DNA of 23,885 nt from Clostridia bacterium (GTDB lineage Bacteria > Bacillota > Clostridia > Monoglobales > Monoglobaceae): the NCBI GenBank assembly GCA_900769795.1, contig CAAGHZ010000083.1, forward strand, positions 1 to 23,885, in the 5' to 3' direction. Below the pieces are notes generated by a model that searched no databases, was not told where the DNA came from, and saw only the letters and a program-made list of their open reading frames with translations. Positions 1 to 7,343 of the stretch are shown here, piece by piece (positions within the stretch are counted from its first letter, which is position 1; each line of letters opens with the position of its first letter). A program made the translations under genes and the position numbers.

Positions 1-19
1 ACGTGTGCTCTTCCGATCT
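1..19 (+). other. Residual Illumina adapter at contig end
   Basis: The first 19 bases are identical to the 3' end of the Illumina TruSeq read-2 adapter, ending in CTCTTCCGATCT. Biological sequence begins at base 20. The adapter happens to keep the reading frame of the following gene open and supplies a GTG, so an automatic caller may add five false residues (M-L-F-R-S) to that protein. Confidence 0.95.
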
Positions 20-628
20 AATGAAAATAAAATAAAGGTTATGATTGACAACGAAGAGGCCAAGGAGTGGAATATTACCCTGAATAATATTTCAAAAAAC
101 ACCCCTGAGGTACAGAAGATGTTCTGGCGTGCCATAGGTATGGCCAAAGAGAGCGTGGATTTTACCGTTGACGGGTCCAGATTGTTTGTAGAGACCATGC
201 CTGCCTTTGAAAGTGGAATTGGCATGATGATAACAAAGGTCAGCAATGAGAGTGAACTTAAAGCTGCGGTAGAAAATTGCGGATATAAAGGAAAGATTCG
301 TAGCGCTGAACTCAAGAGCCAGAGCGGAAATCGCATGGCGGTGTGCAGGCGTATATACAAATTTGATACATTTGAAGACATATGCAGTGCAGCAGGAGAG
401 TTAAAGAACTTGTTTACAGGAAAAAGCAGCCTTTACAAAATGGAGAACGCGTACTACCTGTATATGGTAACAGATGACCCTTTGTCGGTGTGTGAGGCAG
501 AAATAGTTTTATCTGAATTTGCTGCAAAAGTTGCAAACAGTCAGTATATACATGGCAGACTGAGTGAGTATGGAAGCAAAATGATAGAAGATAATACAAT
601 AGAAGTTGTTAATCAGTTTTTTAGTTAA
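20..628 (+). CDS. mecA: MecA-family adaptor protein, 5' truncated
   Basis: This is an adaptor that in Firmicutes brings substrates to the ClpC/ClpP protease in the cytoplasm. The visible protein starts at NENKIKV, which matches the conserved beginning of MecA a few residues after the initiator Met. FWRAIGMAKE and GSRLFVETMP match the N-terminal substrate-binding domain, and the last ~95 residues (RIYKFDTFEDI, LYKMENAYYLYM, LSEYGSKMI) match the ClpC-binding C-terminal domain. The linker between them is short. The true start codon and about 5 to 10 residues lie off the contig. A GTG at base 5 is inside adapter sequence and is not a start. The gene ends just before a strong hairpin terminator and converges on rpsT. 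The family call is good; the ClpC partner is inferred from the family. Confidence 0.82.
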   Translation, partial: NENKIKVMIDNEEAKEWNITLNNISKNTPEVQKMFWRAIGMAKESVDFTVDGSRLFVETMPAFESGIGMMITKVSNESELKAAVENCGYKGKIRSAELKSQSGNRMAVCRRIYKFDTFEDICSAAGELKNLFTGKSSLYKMENAYYLYMVTDDPLSVCEAEIVLSEFAAKVANSQYIHGRLSEYGSKMIEDNTIEVVNQFFS

Positions 629-712
629 GATAAGAAAGTTTAAAGGGGCTATATCAAATCACATAATGTGTGAGTTGATATAGCCCCTTTTAATTGTAGA
701 ATTTCTTATCTT
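627..712. terminator. Bidirectional terminator between mecA and rpsT
   Basis: A perfect 16-bp stem (AAAGGGGCTATATCAA at 642-657 with its complement at 675-690) is flanked by runs of A and T and so can work in both directions. A second outer pairing, AAGATAAGAAA at 627-637 with TTTCTTATCTT at 702-712, encloses it. The outer arm begins in the mecA stop codon. The rpsT stop is 19 bases further on. Confidence 0.88.
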
Positions 713-730
713 AGTGTTTTAAGTCAAAAG

Positions 731-991
731 TTACGCAATCTTGTTAAACTTCGCAGCATACTGGCTCTTTCTGCGGGCAGCAGTATTCTTGTGGAGAATA
801 CCCTTTGCTACAGCTTGGTCAGTTTTCTTTACAACGAAGTTATAAGCTTCGGAGGCAGCTGCCTTACCATCTTTGAGAGAAGCCTCGAACTTTTTGATCG
901 CTGTTTTAAGCTGAGATTTAAGCATCTGGTTTTGAAGAGTCTTTTTCTTTATAACCAAAACTCTCTTTTTAGCTGATTTAATATTAGGCAT
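731..991 (-). CDS. rpsT: 30S ribosomal protein S20
   Basis: This is a small basic ribosomal protein that binds 16S rRNA in the 30S body. The 86-residue product starts MPNIKSAKKRVLV, the usual S20 beginning, is rich in Lys and Ala, and has the family's normal length. The frame stays open six codons upstream to an ATG at 1009, but that one has no ribosome site. The ATG at 991 has GGAGGTG at 997-1003 with good spacing, so it is chosen. The gene is monocistronic, with its own promoter at 1039-1067, and is divergent from gpr, an arrangement common in Firmicutes. Confidence 0.96.
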   Translation of the reverse strand: MPNIKSAKKRVLVIKKKTLQNQMLKSQLKTAIKKFEASLKDGKAAASEAYNFVVKKTDQAVAKGILHKNTAARRKSQYAAKFNKIA

Positions 992-1038
992 AGTTTCACC
1001 TCCAAACAATCAATCTTGATTTCGCATCAGTAATAGAC

Positions 1039-1067
1039 ATTCTACCACGAATTTAAATAAAATGCAA
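1039..1067 (-). promoter_or_regulatory. Sigma-A promoter for rpsT
   Basis: Read on the minus strand, TTGCAT (1062-1067) and TAGAAT (1039-1044) are separated by exactly 17 bases and lie about 50 bases before the rpsT start. A sporulation-type sigma-G promoter for the divergent gpr should lie in the same 1010-1170 gap, but I could not pick one with confidence. Confidence 0.75.
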
Positions 1068-1170
1068 GGCTTTTTTTAAAAAACTTTTTAAAATCACATA
1101 TTTTTTTATAATTATCTAAGAATATACAGTGAAAATAAGAAGAAATAAACAATAAAAAAGGAGGAAAAAT

Positions 1171-2151
1171 GTGAGCAAAGATACAAATATAACAAGATGC
1201 GACCTGGCTATTGAAGCACATGAGATGTTGTCTGCGGGCAGCAGCGGAGAGTTTAGCGTAAGGGGAGTAAATGTAGAAGAGGATAATAGTGAGGGGTATA
1301 TAAAAGTTACAAGGGTAAGAGTAGATACAGAGGATGGCGCGAGAGAACTTGGGAAGCCTATAGGTAATTATATTACAATAGAAATGCCGTCGAGGTTTTA
1401 TGGTCAGCAGGAGATTTATGAGAAAATGTGCCAGAGGTGTGCAAAGGAACTTGCGGCAGTTACGGGACAAAAATTGTCGGGAGAAGATGATACTGTCTTG
1501 GTAGTGGGGCTTGGTAATCGGGAGATAACTGCTGATTCTCTCGGCCCCAAGGTTATTGATTCGTTGATGATTACAAGGCATCTGAAAAAATATATGCCTG
1601 AAGAAATAGATGAAGGAATTCGTCCTGTGTGTGCTATTGCCCCCGGGGTGCTTGGAACAACAGGGATGGAGACGGAGGAAATCGTCAGAGGACTTACTGA
1701 AAAAATATCACCGCGACTTGTTGTTGCCATAGATGCATTGTGCTCAGGCAGGGTGGAGAGAATAAATACCACTATACAGATAACAGATACCGGTATAACG
1801 CCCGGGGCAGGAGTGGGCAATAAAAGAAAAACGATTAACTCAAAGACGCTTGGTGTGCCCGTAATTGCCATAGGTGTGCCAACGGTTGTGGATGCAGCAA
1901 CAATAGCGGCGGCAGGGCTTGAACTTGCCTTTGGAGAATCCAATGATAATATAAATGAAGAATTATCACAGGATGGCGCCGGCAGATATGACAGAATAAG
2001 AGCAGCCATAGAGCCGGAGTTTGGAAATATGATAGTTGCCCCAAAGGATGTTGACAGCATAACCGATGATATATCGTCTGTAATTGCCAACGGTATAAAT
2101 ATTTCGCTTCACAAAGGAATAACCTTGTCTGATATAGACAGATATGTATAG
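1171..2151 (+). CDS. gpr: GPR germination protease (spore endopeptidase)
   Basis: GPR is the aspartic-type protease that degrades small acid-soluble spore proteins at germination. It is made in the forespore as a zymogen that removes its own N-terminal propeptide. The 326-residue product has the family blocks VVGLGN..ITADSLGPKVID and LVVAIDAL, whose Asp122 and Asp188 correspond to the proposed catalytic pair, then GVGNKRKTINSKTLGVPVIAIGVPTVVDA-type sequence (about residues 215-245). The propeptide cleavage region reads RCDLAIEAHE (9-18), where the usual form is TDLAxE, so Thr is replaced by Cys. The GTG start at 1171 has AGGAGG at 1159-1164; no in-frame ATG fits. spoIIP, often the next gene, is absent; a terminator follows directly. 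This gene marks the organism as a spore former. Confidence 0.94.
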   Translation: MSKDTNITRCDLAIEAHEMLSAGSSGEFSVRGVNVEEDNSEGYIKVTRVRVDTEDGARELGKPIGNYITIEMPSRFYGQQEIYEKMCQRCAKELAAVTGQKLSGEDDTVLVVGLGNREITADSLGPKVIDSLMITRHLKKYMPEEIDEGIRPVCAIAPGVLGTTGMETEEIVRGLTEKISPRLVVAIDALCSGRVERINTTIQITDTGITPGAGVGNKRKTINSKTLGVPVIAIGVPTVVDAATIAAAGLELAFGESNDNINEELSQDGAGRYDRIRAAIEPEFGNMIVAPKDVDSITDDISSVIANGINISLHKGITLSDIDRYV

Positions 2152-2187
2152 TTAAGGGAGGGGTGCCCCTCCCTTAACTATATTTTT
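2149..2187. terminator. Terminator shared by convergent gpr and murA
   Basis: A perfect inverted repeat (15 bp per arm, 2149-2163 and 2166-2180, GC-rich core GGGAGGGG) is followed on the plus strand by a T run. The gpr stop TAG (2149-2151) is in the left arm and the murA stop (2174-2176) in the right arm. The T run serves gpr well; on the minus strand after the hairpin there is no clear T run. Confidence 0.88.
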
Positions 2188-3427
2188 TTATGTTTACTCC
2201 TAATGCGGAAAGTTTGGCCTCGAAATTTTCATAGCCTCGCTCTATGTGTTCGATGCCGCTGACTTCCGATTGCCCCTGAGCCGCAAGCGCGGCGATTACC
2301 AAAGCTGCGCCTGCCCGCAGGTCAGTGGCGCGGACCTGGGCTCCGCTCAATCTTTTTGTGCCGTCTATTATGGCGGTCCTGCCATCAATTTTAATCTTTG
2401 CACCCATTCGCAAAAGTTCGGGCACCTGCATAAAGCGGTTCTCGAAGATGGTTTCTATAACTACCCCTGTGCCGTCTGCAATGCTCATTAAGGACATAAA
2501 TTGTGACTGCATATCCGTGGGGAACCCGGGATATGGCAAAGTTTTTACATCTATGGATTTAAATTTCTCACAAGGGATAATTTCAATAGAATTGTTGCAT
2601 TCGTTTATGCAAAAACCCATTTCGCGCATCTTTGCAATAACAGAGCCAAGGTGATTTGGGATTACGTTCTCAAGTGTTATTTGACTTTTGCATACTGCGG
2701 AGATTGCCATGAAAGTTCCGGCCTCTATTCTGTCAGGAATCACTCTGTGGACTGCCGGATGCATGGAACTTTTGCCTTTTATATGAATTGTATCTGTGCC
2801 GGCACCTGTGATTTCGGCGCCCATTACACACAAAAAGTTTGCCAGATCGGTAATCTCAGGCTCATTGGCGGCATTTTCGATTATTGTTGTTCCGTCGGCA
2901 AGGCAGGCGGCAATCATTATATTTTCCGTTGCGCCTACACTTGGAAAATCAAGGTAGATTTTTGCTCCGCAAAGTCTGTCGCATCTGATATCTACATAGC
3001 CGTGTCCCTGGCGAACTTTTGCTCCCATAGCCTCAAAGCCTTTAAGATGCAAATCAATTGGGCGTGCGCCTATCTGACACCCGCCGGGAAGCGGGATGCG
3101 TATCCTCCCGTGACGTGCAAGCAAAGGCCCGATAATCAAAAAAGATGCACGCAGTTTGCTTACAAGTTCAAGGGGGACGGTTTTGGTGTTACAGTTGTTT
3201 GGGCATATCTCCAAATCGCCGTTTGAAAGGCGACGACAATCTGCGCCTGAATAATCTAATATGGCGCACATATTACGTACGTCCGATAGGTCGGGGACGT
3301 TTTGTATTACGGAGGGCCCATCGCTCAATAGTGCTGCTGCAAGAATAGGCAGAGAAGAATTTTTTGAACCGCTTATTTTAACGATTCCTGATAAAGGGGT
3401 GCCCGGGGATATTGTATAGTGTGGCAT
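2174..3427 (-). CDS. murA: UDP-N-acetylglucosamine 1-carboxyvinyltransferase
   Basis: MurA moves enolpyruvate from phosphoenolpyruvate to UDP-GlcNAc, the first committed step of peptidoglycan synthesis in the cytoplasm. The 417-residue product has the two-domain EPSP-synthase-like fold signatures: SGSKNSSLPILAA with Lys22-Asn23, KLRASFLIIGPLLAR (91-105), PGGCQIGARPIDLHL with the catalytic Cys at 117 (the residue attacked by fosfomycin in other species), and ERGYENFEAKLSALG near the C-terminus. Length is normal. The ATG start has GGAG 10 bases upstream. It is convergent with gpr and shares its terminator. An 11-bp inverted repeat lies about 70 bases before the start (3494-3522). A second murA paralogue, common in Firmicutes, is not in the window. 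Confidence 0.96.
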   Translation of the reverse strand: MPHYTISPGTPLSGIVKISGSKNSSLPILAAALLSDGPSVIQNVPDLSDVRNMCAILDYSGADCRRLSNGDLEICPNNCNTKTVPLELVSKLRASFLIIGPLLARHGRIRIPLPGGCQIGARPIDLHLKGFEAMGAKVRQGHGYVDIRCDRLCGAKIYLDFPSVGATENIMIAACLADGTTIIENAANEPEITDLANFLCVMGAEITGAGTDTIHIKGKSSMHPAVHRVIPDRIEAGTFMAISAVCKSQITLENVIPNHLGSVIAKMREMGFCINECNNSIEIIPCEKFKSIDVKTLPYPGFPTDMQSQFMSLMSIADGTGVVIETIFENRFMQVPELLRMGAKIKIDGRTAIIDGTKRLSGAQVRATDLRAGAALVIAALAAQGQSEVSGIEHIERGYENFEAKLSALGVNIKKYS

Positions 3428-3729
3428 AGTGGATTTCTCCTTAAATACATATAATGTAATTGGTAGTATTAACAGATTTTAGTTTTGTATGTAGCCACAC
3501 TAAAATAATTATTTAGTGTGGCAGAGAGTTACACAAAGATAGGAATATAAACATTACAGTTTAAAAAATCAAAATTTGCAGAAGAATATAACATAGGTGT
3601 ATTTTAGTCCTTTCAGTAAAATATAAAACCGTGATATTATTTTTTGTTAAATTTAAAATTATATTCTGAGAAGTTGAGGCAATGCAGAGAATATCGTAGA
3701 AATATGGTCAAAATACACTTGAATTTTTG
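3428..3729. other. AT-rich divergent intergenic region
   Basis: About 300 bases between murA (-) and the secreted esterase (+). No credible open frame is present. It contains the inverted repeat at 3494-3522 listed separately. No clear sigma-A promoter for murA is visible. The remainder is simple A/T-rich sequence. Confidence 0.7.
3494..3522. repeat. Operator-like inverted repeat before murA
   Basis: GCCACACTAAA (3494-3504) is perfectly complementary to TTTAGTGTGGC (3512-3522) across a 7-base A/T-only spacer. Neither side has a T run, so it does not look like a terminator. It sits about 70 bases upstream of murA and 280 upstream of the esterase gene, where a regulator-binding site or an mRNA hairpin in the murA leader is possible. 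Confidence 0.6.
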
Positions 3730-3758
3730 TTGACAAAAAAGGGAAAATGTTGTAAAAT
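3730..3758 (+). promoter_or_regulatory. Sigma-A promoter for the secreted esterase
   Basis: TTGACA at 3730-3735 and TAAAAT at 3753-3758 with a 17-base spacer, 43 bases before the start codon of the next gene. Confidence 0.8.
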
Positions 3759-3800
3759 TACATCACAAAAATTGAAATTGTAGATAGGAGAGATAGTATC

Positions 3801-6074
3801 ATGCTAAAGAAAAGAGCGATAAGTTTGTGTATGGTGATACTGTCTTTTATTGTGTTTAGCCAAGATGTATTTGCCTTTGATTTTAAAGAGTTTTTTGGCA
3901 AGACGGAAGAGATTGTCGAAACTGTTAAAGAGCCAAAACTTAAAATGTATTTGCCCACCGCAGTGGCGGAGCCTTCGGGAGGTGTTTCGGGGGCAAGACT
4001 TTCTGCGACAGACGGGCAAAAGGATGTGGCGATGCGTCTTTATGATAAAGATATAAAAACCAATCCTGATTTTGACACGGATACAGAGGTTACACTTGAC
4101 ATGGGCAGAACAATTCTTTTGTCTCACATCAGATATTACGCAGGGGCGATAAACAAGAAAGAAGGAAACAACTGTCTTGGTACAAGGTTTTATGCATCTA
4201 ATGACAAGAAAAACTTTGTTCAAATTGGTATAATTGAGGGAGATGTGTCTCCTGAAAATAATTGGTATGATATAACATTCAGCGGATATGGGGAGTACAG
4301 ATATTTTAAAGTTGCGATTCCTGAAAAGTCCAACATATCGGAGATAGAGTGGATTGAGTCCACAGGGTTTAGGCGTACATCGGCAGGAGGACTTTATAAT
4401 ATAAAGTTCAACTTGTGTGGTTTTGATGCATTGGAAGACACAAAAGCGTCTGTTCTTGGTGTAAGATACAACGATAAAGGGATATTAAAAGGCGTAGCGG
4501 TAACCCGGCAAAATTTTCCGAAGGGAGAAGCGGTTAACTTTACTCTTGATATGGGCAGAGTTGATGCGAAAATCGGAGACAAATATCGTATAATTGTTTT
4601 TTCGGAGGATGGGTCTCAGCCTATTCCAAACCCTCTTAACTATCGTATAAATGGGGCATCGGCAGACTTTAAAGTGTCGTCTGTATTCAGTGATAATATG
4701 ATAATCCAGGCAGATAAACCTGCGGTTATATGGGGCAAGGCGCCAAGGTATCGTGACATAGAGGTAACTCTCGAGAATTATCTCGGTGGCGGAGTGTCTA
4801 AGACTGTTACAGCAGATGAAAATTCTGACTGGGAGGTTGATCTTGGCACATTCTCTGCCGGCGGTAAATATTATCTGACTGTAAAGTGTGATGGTACAAC
4901 TTATAAGTTCAGCGACATTACTTTTGGAGATTTGTGGATATGCACAGGTCAGTCCAATATGGACTATTATATGGCGGCAGGCCCGGAAACGAAAAAAGAA
5001 CTTGAAAATCCCGAGAGTGTGAAGAACGAGAACATTCGTCTTTTAAATATGTGGAACAAAGGCATGGAGGGTGCAGCTGCACCTCTTGACAATCCGTCCC
5101 TTGGCGGAAACACATGGCAGAAGATGGATGCAGATGTGGCCGCGTATTGCTCTGCGGTCGGATATTATTTTGCAAAGGACATTCAGGAGACAACAGGACA
5201 GCCTGTTGGTATTATAAATGTTGCGGTGGGTGATACGGAGATCAACCGATGGATAGAAAAAGGAATGGTGTGCGGTAGTTTTACTTCCACGGACGGAGAT
5301 TTGTATAACAACAGAATAAAACCACTTGAAAACCTTGCAATTAAAGGAATCATTTTATATCAGGGAGAGGCCGATCAATACAGAACCCACCTGACTGCGA
5401 CTGAGTATAGTGATGCTATGGCAGGGCTTGTTGATGCCTACAGAGAGAAATGGGGAAACGATTTGCCGTTTTATTGGGCGCAACTTACCAGATACAAGGT
5501 TGATGAGTCCATTGTAAGAGATGGACAAAGAATAGCGTTATCTAAAGTGGAAAATCCGAAGAATACCGGCATGATTGTTTTAAACGACATTGTCGGTAAC
5601 TACAAAGGTGGCACCGGCAGTTGCAGAGAGGACATTCATCCATGGGATAAGAAAACGGTTGCCGAAAGGTTTGCGGCATACGCAAGGCGGGATTGTTACG
5701 GACAAAATGTTGCTGTAAGTGGCCCTGTCTATAAATCGTCGGAGTGTATAGGTAAAAGCCTTGTTCTTACATTTGAGTGCGAAGGGAAACTCAGGGTGCT
5801 TCCAAGAGAGAGATATGCAGATAAGGTAACCGACAAGAAGATAAAGAAAGAAAAAATAAATGTTGGTATTCCATATGAATTTGAGATTGCAGGTATGGAT
5901 GGAGAGTTCTATTCTGCGGAGGCAAGGCTTGAGGGCAAAACGGTTATTTTGACCAGTGACAAAGTTGACGAACCGGTGTATGCAAGATATGCATGGGGTG
6001 CATACCCTGAAATGCCGAATTTAACAGATGATTCCCATTTGCCGACAGCAACTTTTTCTACAAAAACTGAGTAA
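3801..6074 (+). CDS. Secreted SASA-type SGNH acetylesterase with N-terminal beta-rich module
   Basis: This is a probable carbohydrate O-acetylesterase of the sialate O-acetylesterase/DUF303 family, exported from the cell. The 757-residue product opens with a signal peptide (basic MLKKR, then a hydrophobic core; likely cut after VFA, residue 25). Residues ~65-205 resemble a galactose-binding/discoidin-type module (RLYDKDIKTNPDFDTD, YFKVAI). A second beta-rich region spans ~215-370. The esterase domain follows: GDLWICTGQSNMDYY with nucleophile Ser385, LYQGEADQY (519-527) and DIHPWDK with Asp611 and His613. No LPXTG, lipobox or C-terminal anchor is seen. ATG is preceded by AGGAG at the right distance; it is a single gene with its own promoter and terminator. 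Substrate (sialic acid, xylan or another acetylated glycan) cannot be told from sequence. Confidence 0.85.
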   Translation: MLKKRAISLCMVILSFIVFSQDVFAFDFKEFFGKTEEIVETVKEPKLKMYLPTAVAEPSGGVSGARLSATDGQKDVAMRLYDKDIKTNPDFDTDTEVTLDMGRTILLSHIRYYAGAINKKEGNNCLGTRFYASNDKKNFVQIGIIEGDVSPENNWYDITFSGYGEYRYFKVAIPEKSNISEIEWIESTGFRRTSAGGLYNIKFNLCGFDALEDTKASVLGVRYNDKGILKGVAVTRQNFPKGEAVNFTLDMGRVDAKIGDKYRIIVFSEDGSQPIPNPLNYRINGASADFKVSSVFSDNMIIQADKPAVIWGKAPRYRDIEVTLENYLGGGVSKTVTADENSDWEVDLGTFSAGGKYYLTVKCDGTTYKFSDITFGDLWICTGQSNMDYYMAAGPETKKELENPESVKNENIRLLNMWNKGMEGAAAPLDNPSLGGNTWQKMDADVAAYCSAVGYYFAKDIQETTGQPVGIINVAVGDTEINRWIEKGMVCGSFTSTDGDLYNNRIKPLENLAIKGIILYQGEADQYRTHLTATEYSDAMAGLVDAYREKWGNDLPFYWAQLTRYKVDESIVRDGQRIALSKVENPKNTGMIVLNDIVGNYKGGTGSCREDIHPWDKKTVAERFAAYARRDCYGQNVAVSGPVYKSSECIGKSLVLTFECEGKLRVLPRERYADKVTDKKIKKEKINVGIPYEFEIAGMDGEFYSAEARLEGKTVILTSDKVDEPVYARYAWGAYPEMPNLTDDSHLPTATFSTKTE

Positions 6075-6078
6075 TTTT

Positions 6079-6123
6079 CAAAAATGATATGCAAAATATA
6101 TGCATATCATTTTTGTATTTTTT
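6079..6123 (+). terminator. Terminator after the secreted esterase
   Basis: A perfect 15-bp stem, CAAAAATGATATGCA (6079-6093) with 6101-6115, has a 7-base loop and runs into a T-rich tail, 4 bases after the stop codon. The stem is A/T-rich but long. Confidence 0.8.
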
Positions 6124-6173
6124 ACGAAGTTGTGACGAATAGATTTTATTTTAATAACAAATGGTTTGCTTCG

Positions 6174-6202
6174 TTGACACCATAAAAACTTTAGGTTATA
6201 CT
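6174..6202 (+). promoter_or_regulatory. Sigma-A promoter for nrdR
   Basis: TTGACA (6174-6179), 17-base spacer, TATACT (6197-6202), 45 bases before the nrdR start. Confidence 0.85.
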
Positions 6203-6247
6203 CTTAGACAGAGAGCCTTTGCGCCTATTGGATAAGGAGCTGATTTA

Positions 6248-6706
6248 ATGCGTTGTTATTTTTGCGGAAATATAGAAAGTAAGGTTGTGGACTCCCGTTC
6301 AACAGAGGATGGCACAGCTATCCGCCGCAGAAGAGAATGTCTGGGCTGCGGCAAGAGATTTACTACCTATGAGAAGATAGAGAGTGTTCCGATTATCGTT
6401 ATAAAGAGAGATAAGTCAAGACAGCCGTACGACAGAGAAAAGTTGCAAAAAGGTATTATGAATGCCTGCGCAAGCAGACCGGTATCGGTAGACACTGTTG
6501 ACGGAATTTTGGATGATATAGAGGCAACAATCCATAACTCTCTTGAGAGAGAGGTTTCGAGTGAAAAAATCGGTGAGATGGTTATGGACAGACTTCGCGG
6601 TATTGACGAGGTATCCTACGTGCGCTTTGCATCGGTTTATAAGAAGTTTAAAGACATAGAGACATTCCAGAAAGAACTTGAAAAACTGACAGGCGGTGCA
6701 AAATAA
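6248..6706 (+). CDS. nrdR: Transcriptional repressor NrdR
   Basis: NrdR represses ribonucleotide reductase genes, sensing dATP/ATP through an ATP-cone domain. The 152-residue product starts MRCYFCG with a zinc ribbon (Cys3, Cys6, Cys31, Cys34), contains RRRRECLGCGKRFTTYE, and continues into an ATP cone (VIKRDKSRQPYDREKL, then VSYVRFASVYKKFKD). The length is the family norm. The ribosome site AAGGAG at 6234-6239 fits the ATG. It has its own promoter and is followed after only 18 bases by the promoter of the rimP operon, with no terminator between, so read-through into that operon is possible. No ribonucleotide reductase gene is in the window, and I saw no clear NrdR box at its own promoter. 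Confidence 0.96.
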   Translation: MRCYFCGNIESKVVDSRSTEDGTAIRRRRECLGCGKRFTTYEKIESVPIIVIKRDKSRQPYDREKLQKGIMNACASRPVSVDTVDGILDDIEATIHNSLEREVSSEKIGEMVMDRLRGIDEVSYVRFASVYKKFKDIETFQKELEKLTGGAK

Positions 6707-6724
6707 GAAGTCGCAAATAAACTC

Positions 6725-6753
6725 TTGACATACAAGAGAAAATGTGATATAAT
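6725..6753 (+). promoter_or_regulatory. Sigma-A promoter of the rimP-nusA-infB operon
   Basis: A near-perfect consensus: TTGACA (6725-6730), 17-base spacer, TATAAT (6748-6753). Transcription would begin near 6760, giving a leader of about 70 bases before rimP. No other comparable promoter was seen before 17190, so it probably drives the whole run of genes. Confidence 0.9.
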
Positions 6754-6780
6754 TTGCTTGTAAAATGAATAGACATCAAC

Positions 6781-6807
6781 AAAGAGTGAGGAAGTTCCTC
6801 GCTCTTT
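6781..6807 (+). promoter_or_regulatory. Leader hairpin upstream of rimP
   Basis: A 13-bp stem with one G-T pair (6781-6793 with 6795-6807, AAAGAGTGAGGAA on the left) lies in the leader, followed by CTTTTGATTTTATGGAGGGG. The T stretch is interrupted, so this is a weak terminator or attenuator candidate rather than a full terminator. Its position 10 bases before the ribosome site (GGAGGGG, 6817-6823) also allows an effect on translation or mRNA stability. Confidence 0.65.
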
Positions 6808-6828
6808 TGATTTTATGGAGGGGAATAT

Positions 6829-7290
6829 ATGGCGTATTCAAGGATTGAAACAGAGGTTATTGCAATGGCAGAGCCTATTGCGGAAAATATTGGATGTTAT
6901 ATATATGATGTTGAGTTTGTAAAAGAAGGCGGACTTTATTTTCTTCGTATTTTTGCAGACAGAGAGGGAGGTATTGATCTTGATACCTGCGAGGAGATAA
7001 GCCGTGCCCTGAGTGATGTACTTGATGATAAAGACCCGATAAAGCAGAACTACTACCTTGAGGTATCCTCCCCGGGGATAGAGCGCAAGCTTAAAACAAG
7101 CGAGCATTTTAAAAGATACATCGGTGAAACAGTAGATATAGGCCTTTATAAGGCGATTAGCGGAAGTAAACAACTGACAGGAGTGCTTAAAGGTTTTGGA
7201 GAAGGTGTGATTGAGGCAGAGGTTGGAAACGATGTGTACAAAATCCCACAAAAGGAAACTACCTTTGTAAAACTGCACTTTGATTTTTAA
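6829..7290 (+). CDS. rimP: Ribosome maturation factor RimP
   Basis: RimP helps the late assembly of the 30S ribosomal subunit. The 153-residue product has the family's N-terminal domain (YDVEFVKEGG..FLRIFADREGGIDLDTCEEISRALSDVLD, about residues 25-70), the signature YLEVSSPGIERKL (77-89), and a C-terminal SH3-like domain. It is first in the operon, directly before nusA, which is the universal arrangement. ATG at 6829 has GGAGGGG with 5 bases of spacing. Confidence 0.96.
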   Translation: MAYSRIETEVIAMAEPIAENIGCYIYDVEFVKEGGLYFLRIFADREGGIDLDTCEEISRALSDVLDDKDPIKQNYYLEVSSPGIERKLKTSEHFKRYIGETVDIGLYKAISGSKQLTGVLKGFGEGVIEAEVGNDVYKIPQKETTFVKLHFDF

Positions 7291-7343
7291 AACAGTATAA
7301 TAATTAATTTATCATAAATATCAGGAAAGGAATGATTTGGAAA

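Noticed and set aside
5..19. GTG start of MecA
   Set aside because: It lies within adapter sequence, so it is not biological; the real start is off the contig.
1416..2090. Long minus-strand open frame over gpr
   Set aside because: It is antisense to a clearly conserved gene, has a Ser/Thr/Pro-rich low-information product and no ribosome site.
2651..3226. Plus-strand open frame over murA
   Set aside because: Antisense to a recognised enzyme and matching no family; a by-product of its codon use.
3804..4223. Minus-strand open frame over the secreted esterase
   Set aside because: Antisense to a gene with signal peptide and catalytic motifs; no ribosome site.
7332..7343. Upstream ATG as the nusA start
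   Set aside because: It touches the ribosome site, and the shared element before infB shows the same ATG triplet is not used there; still not fully excluded.
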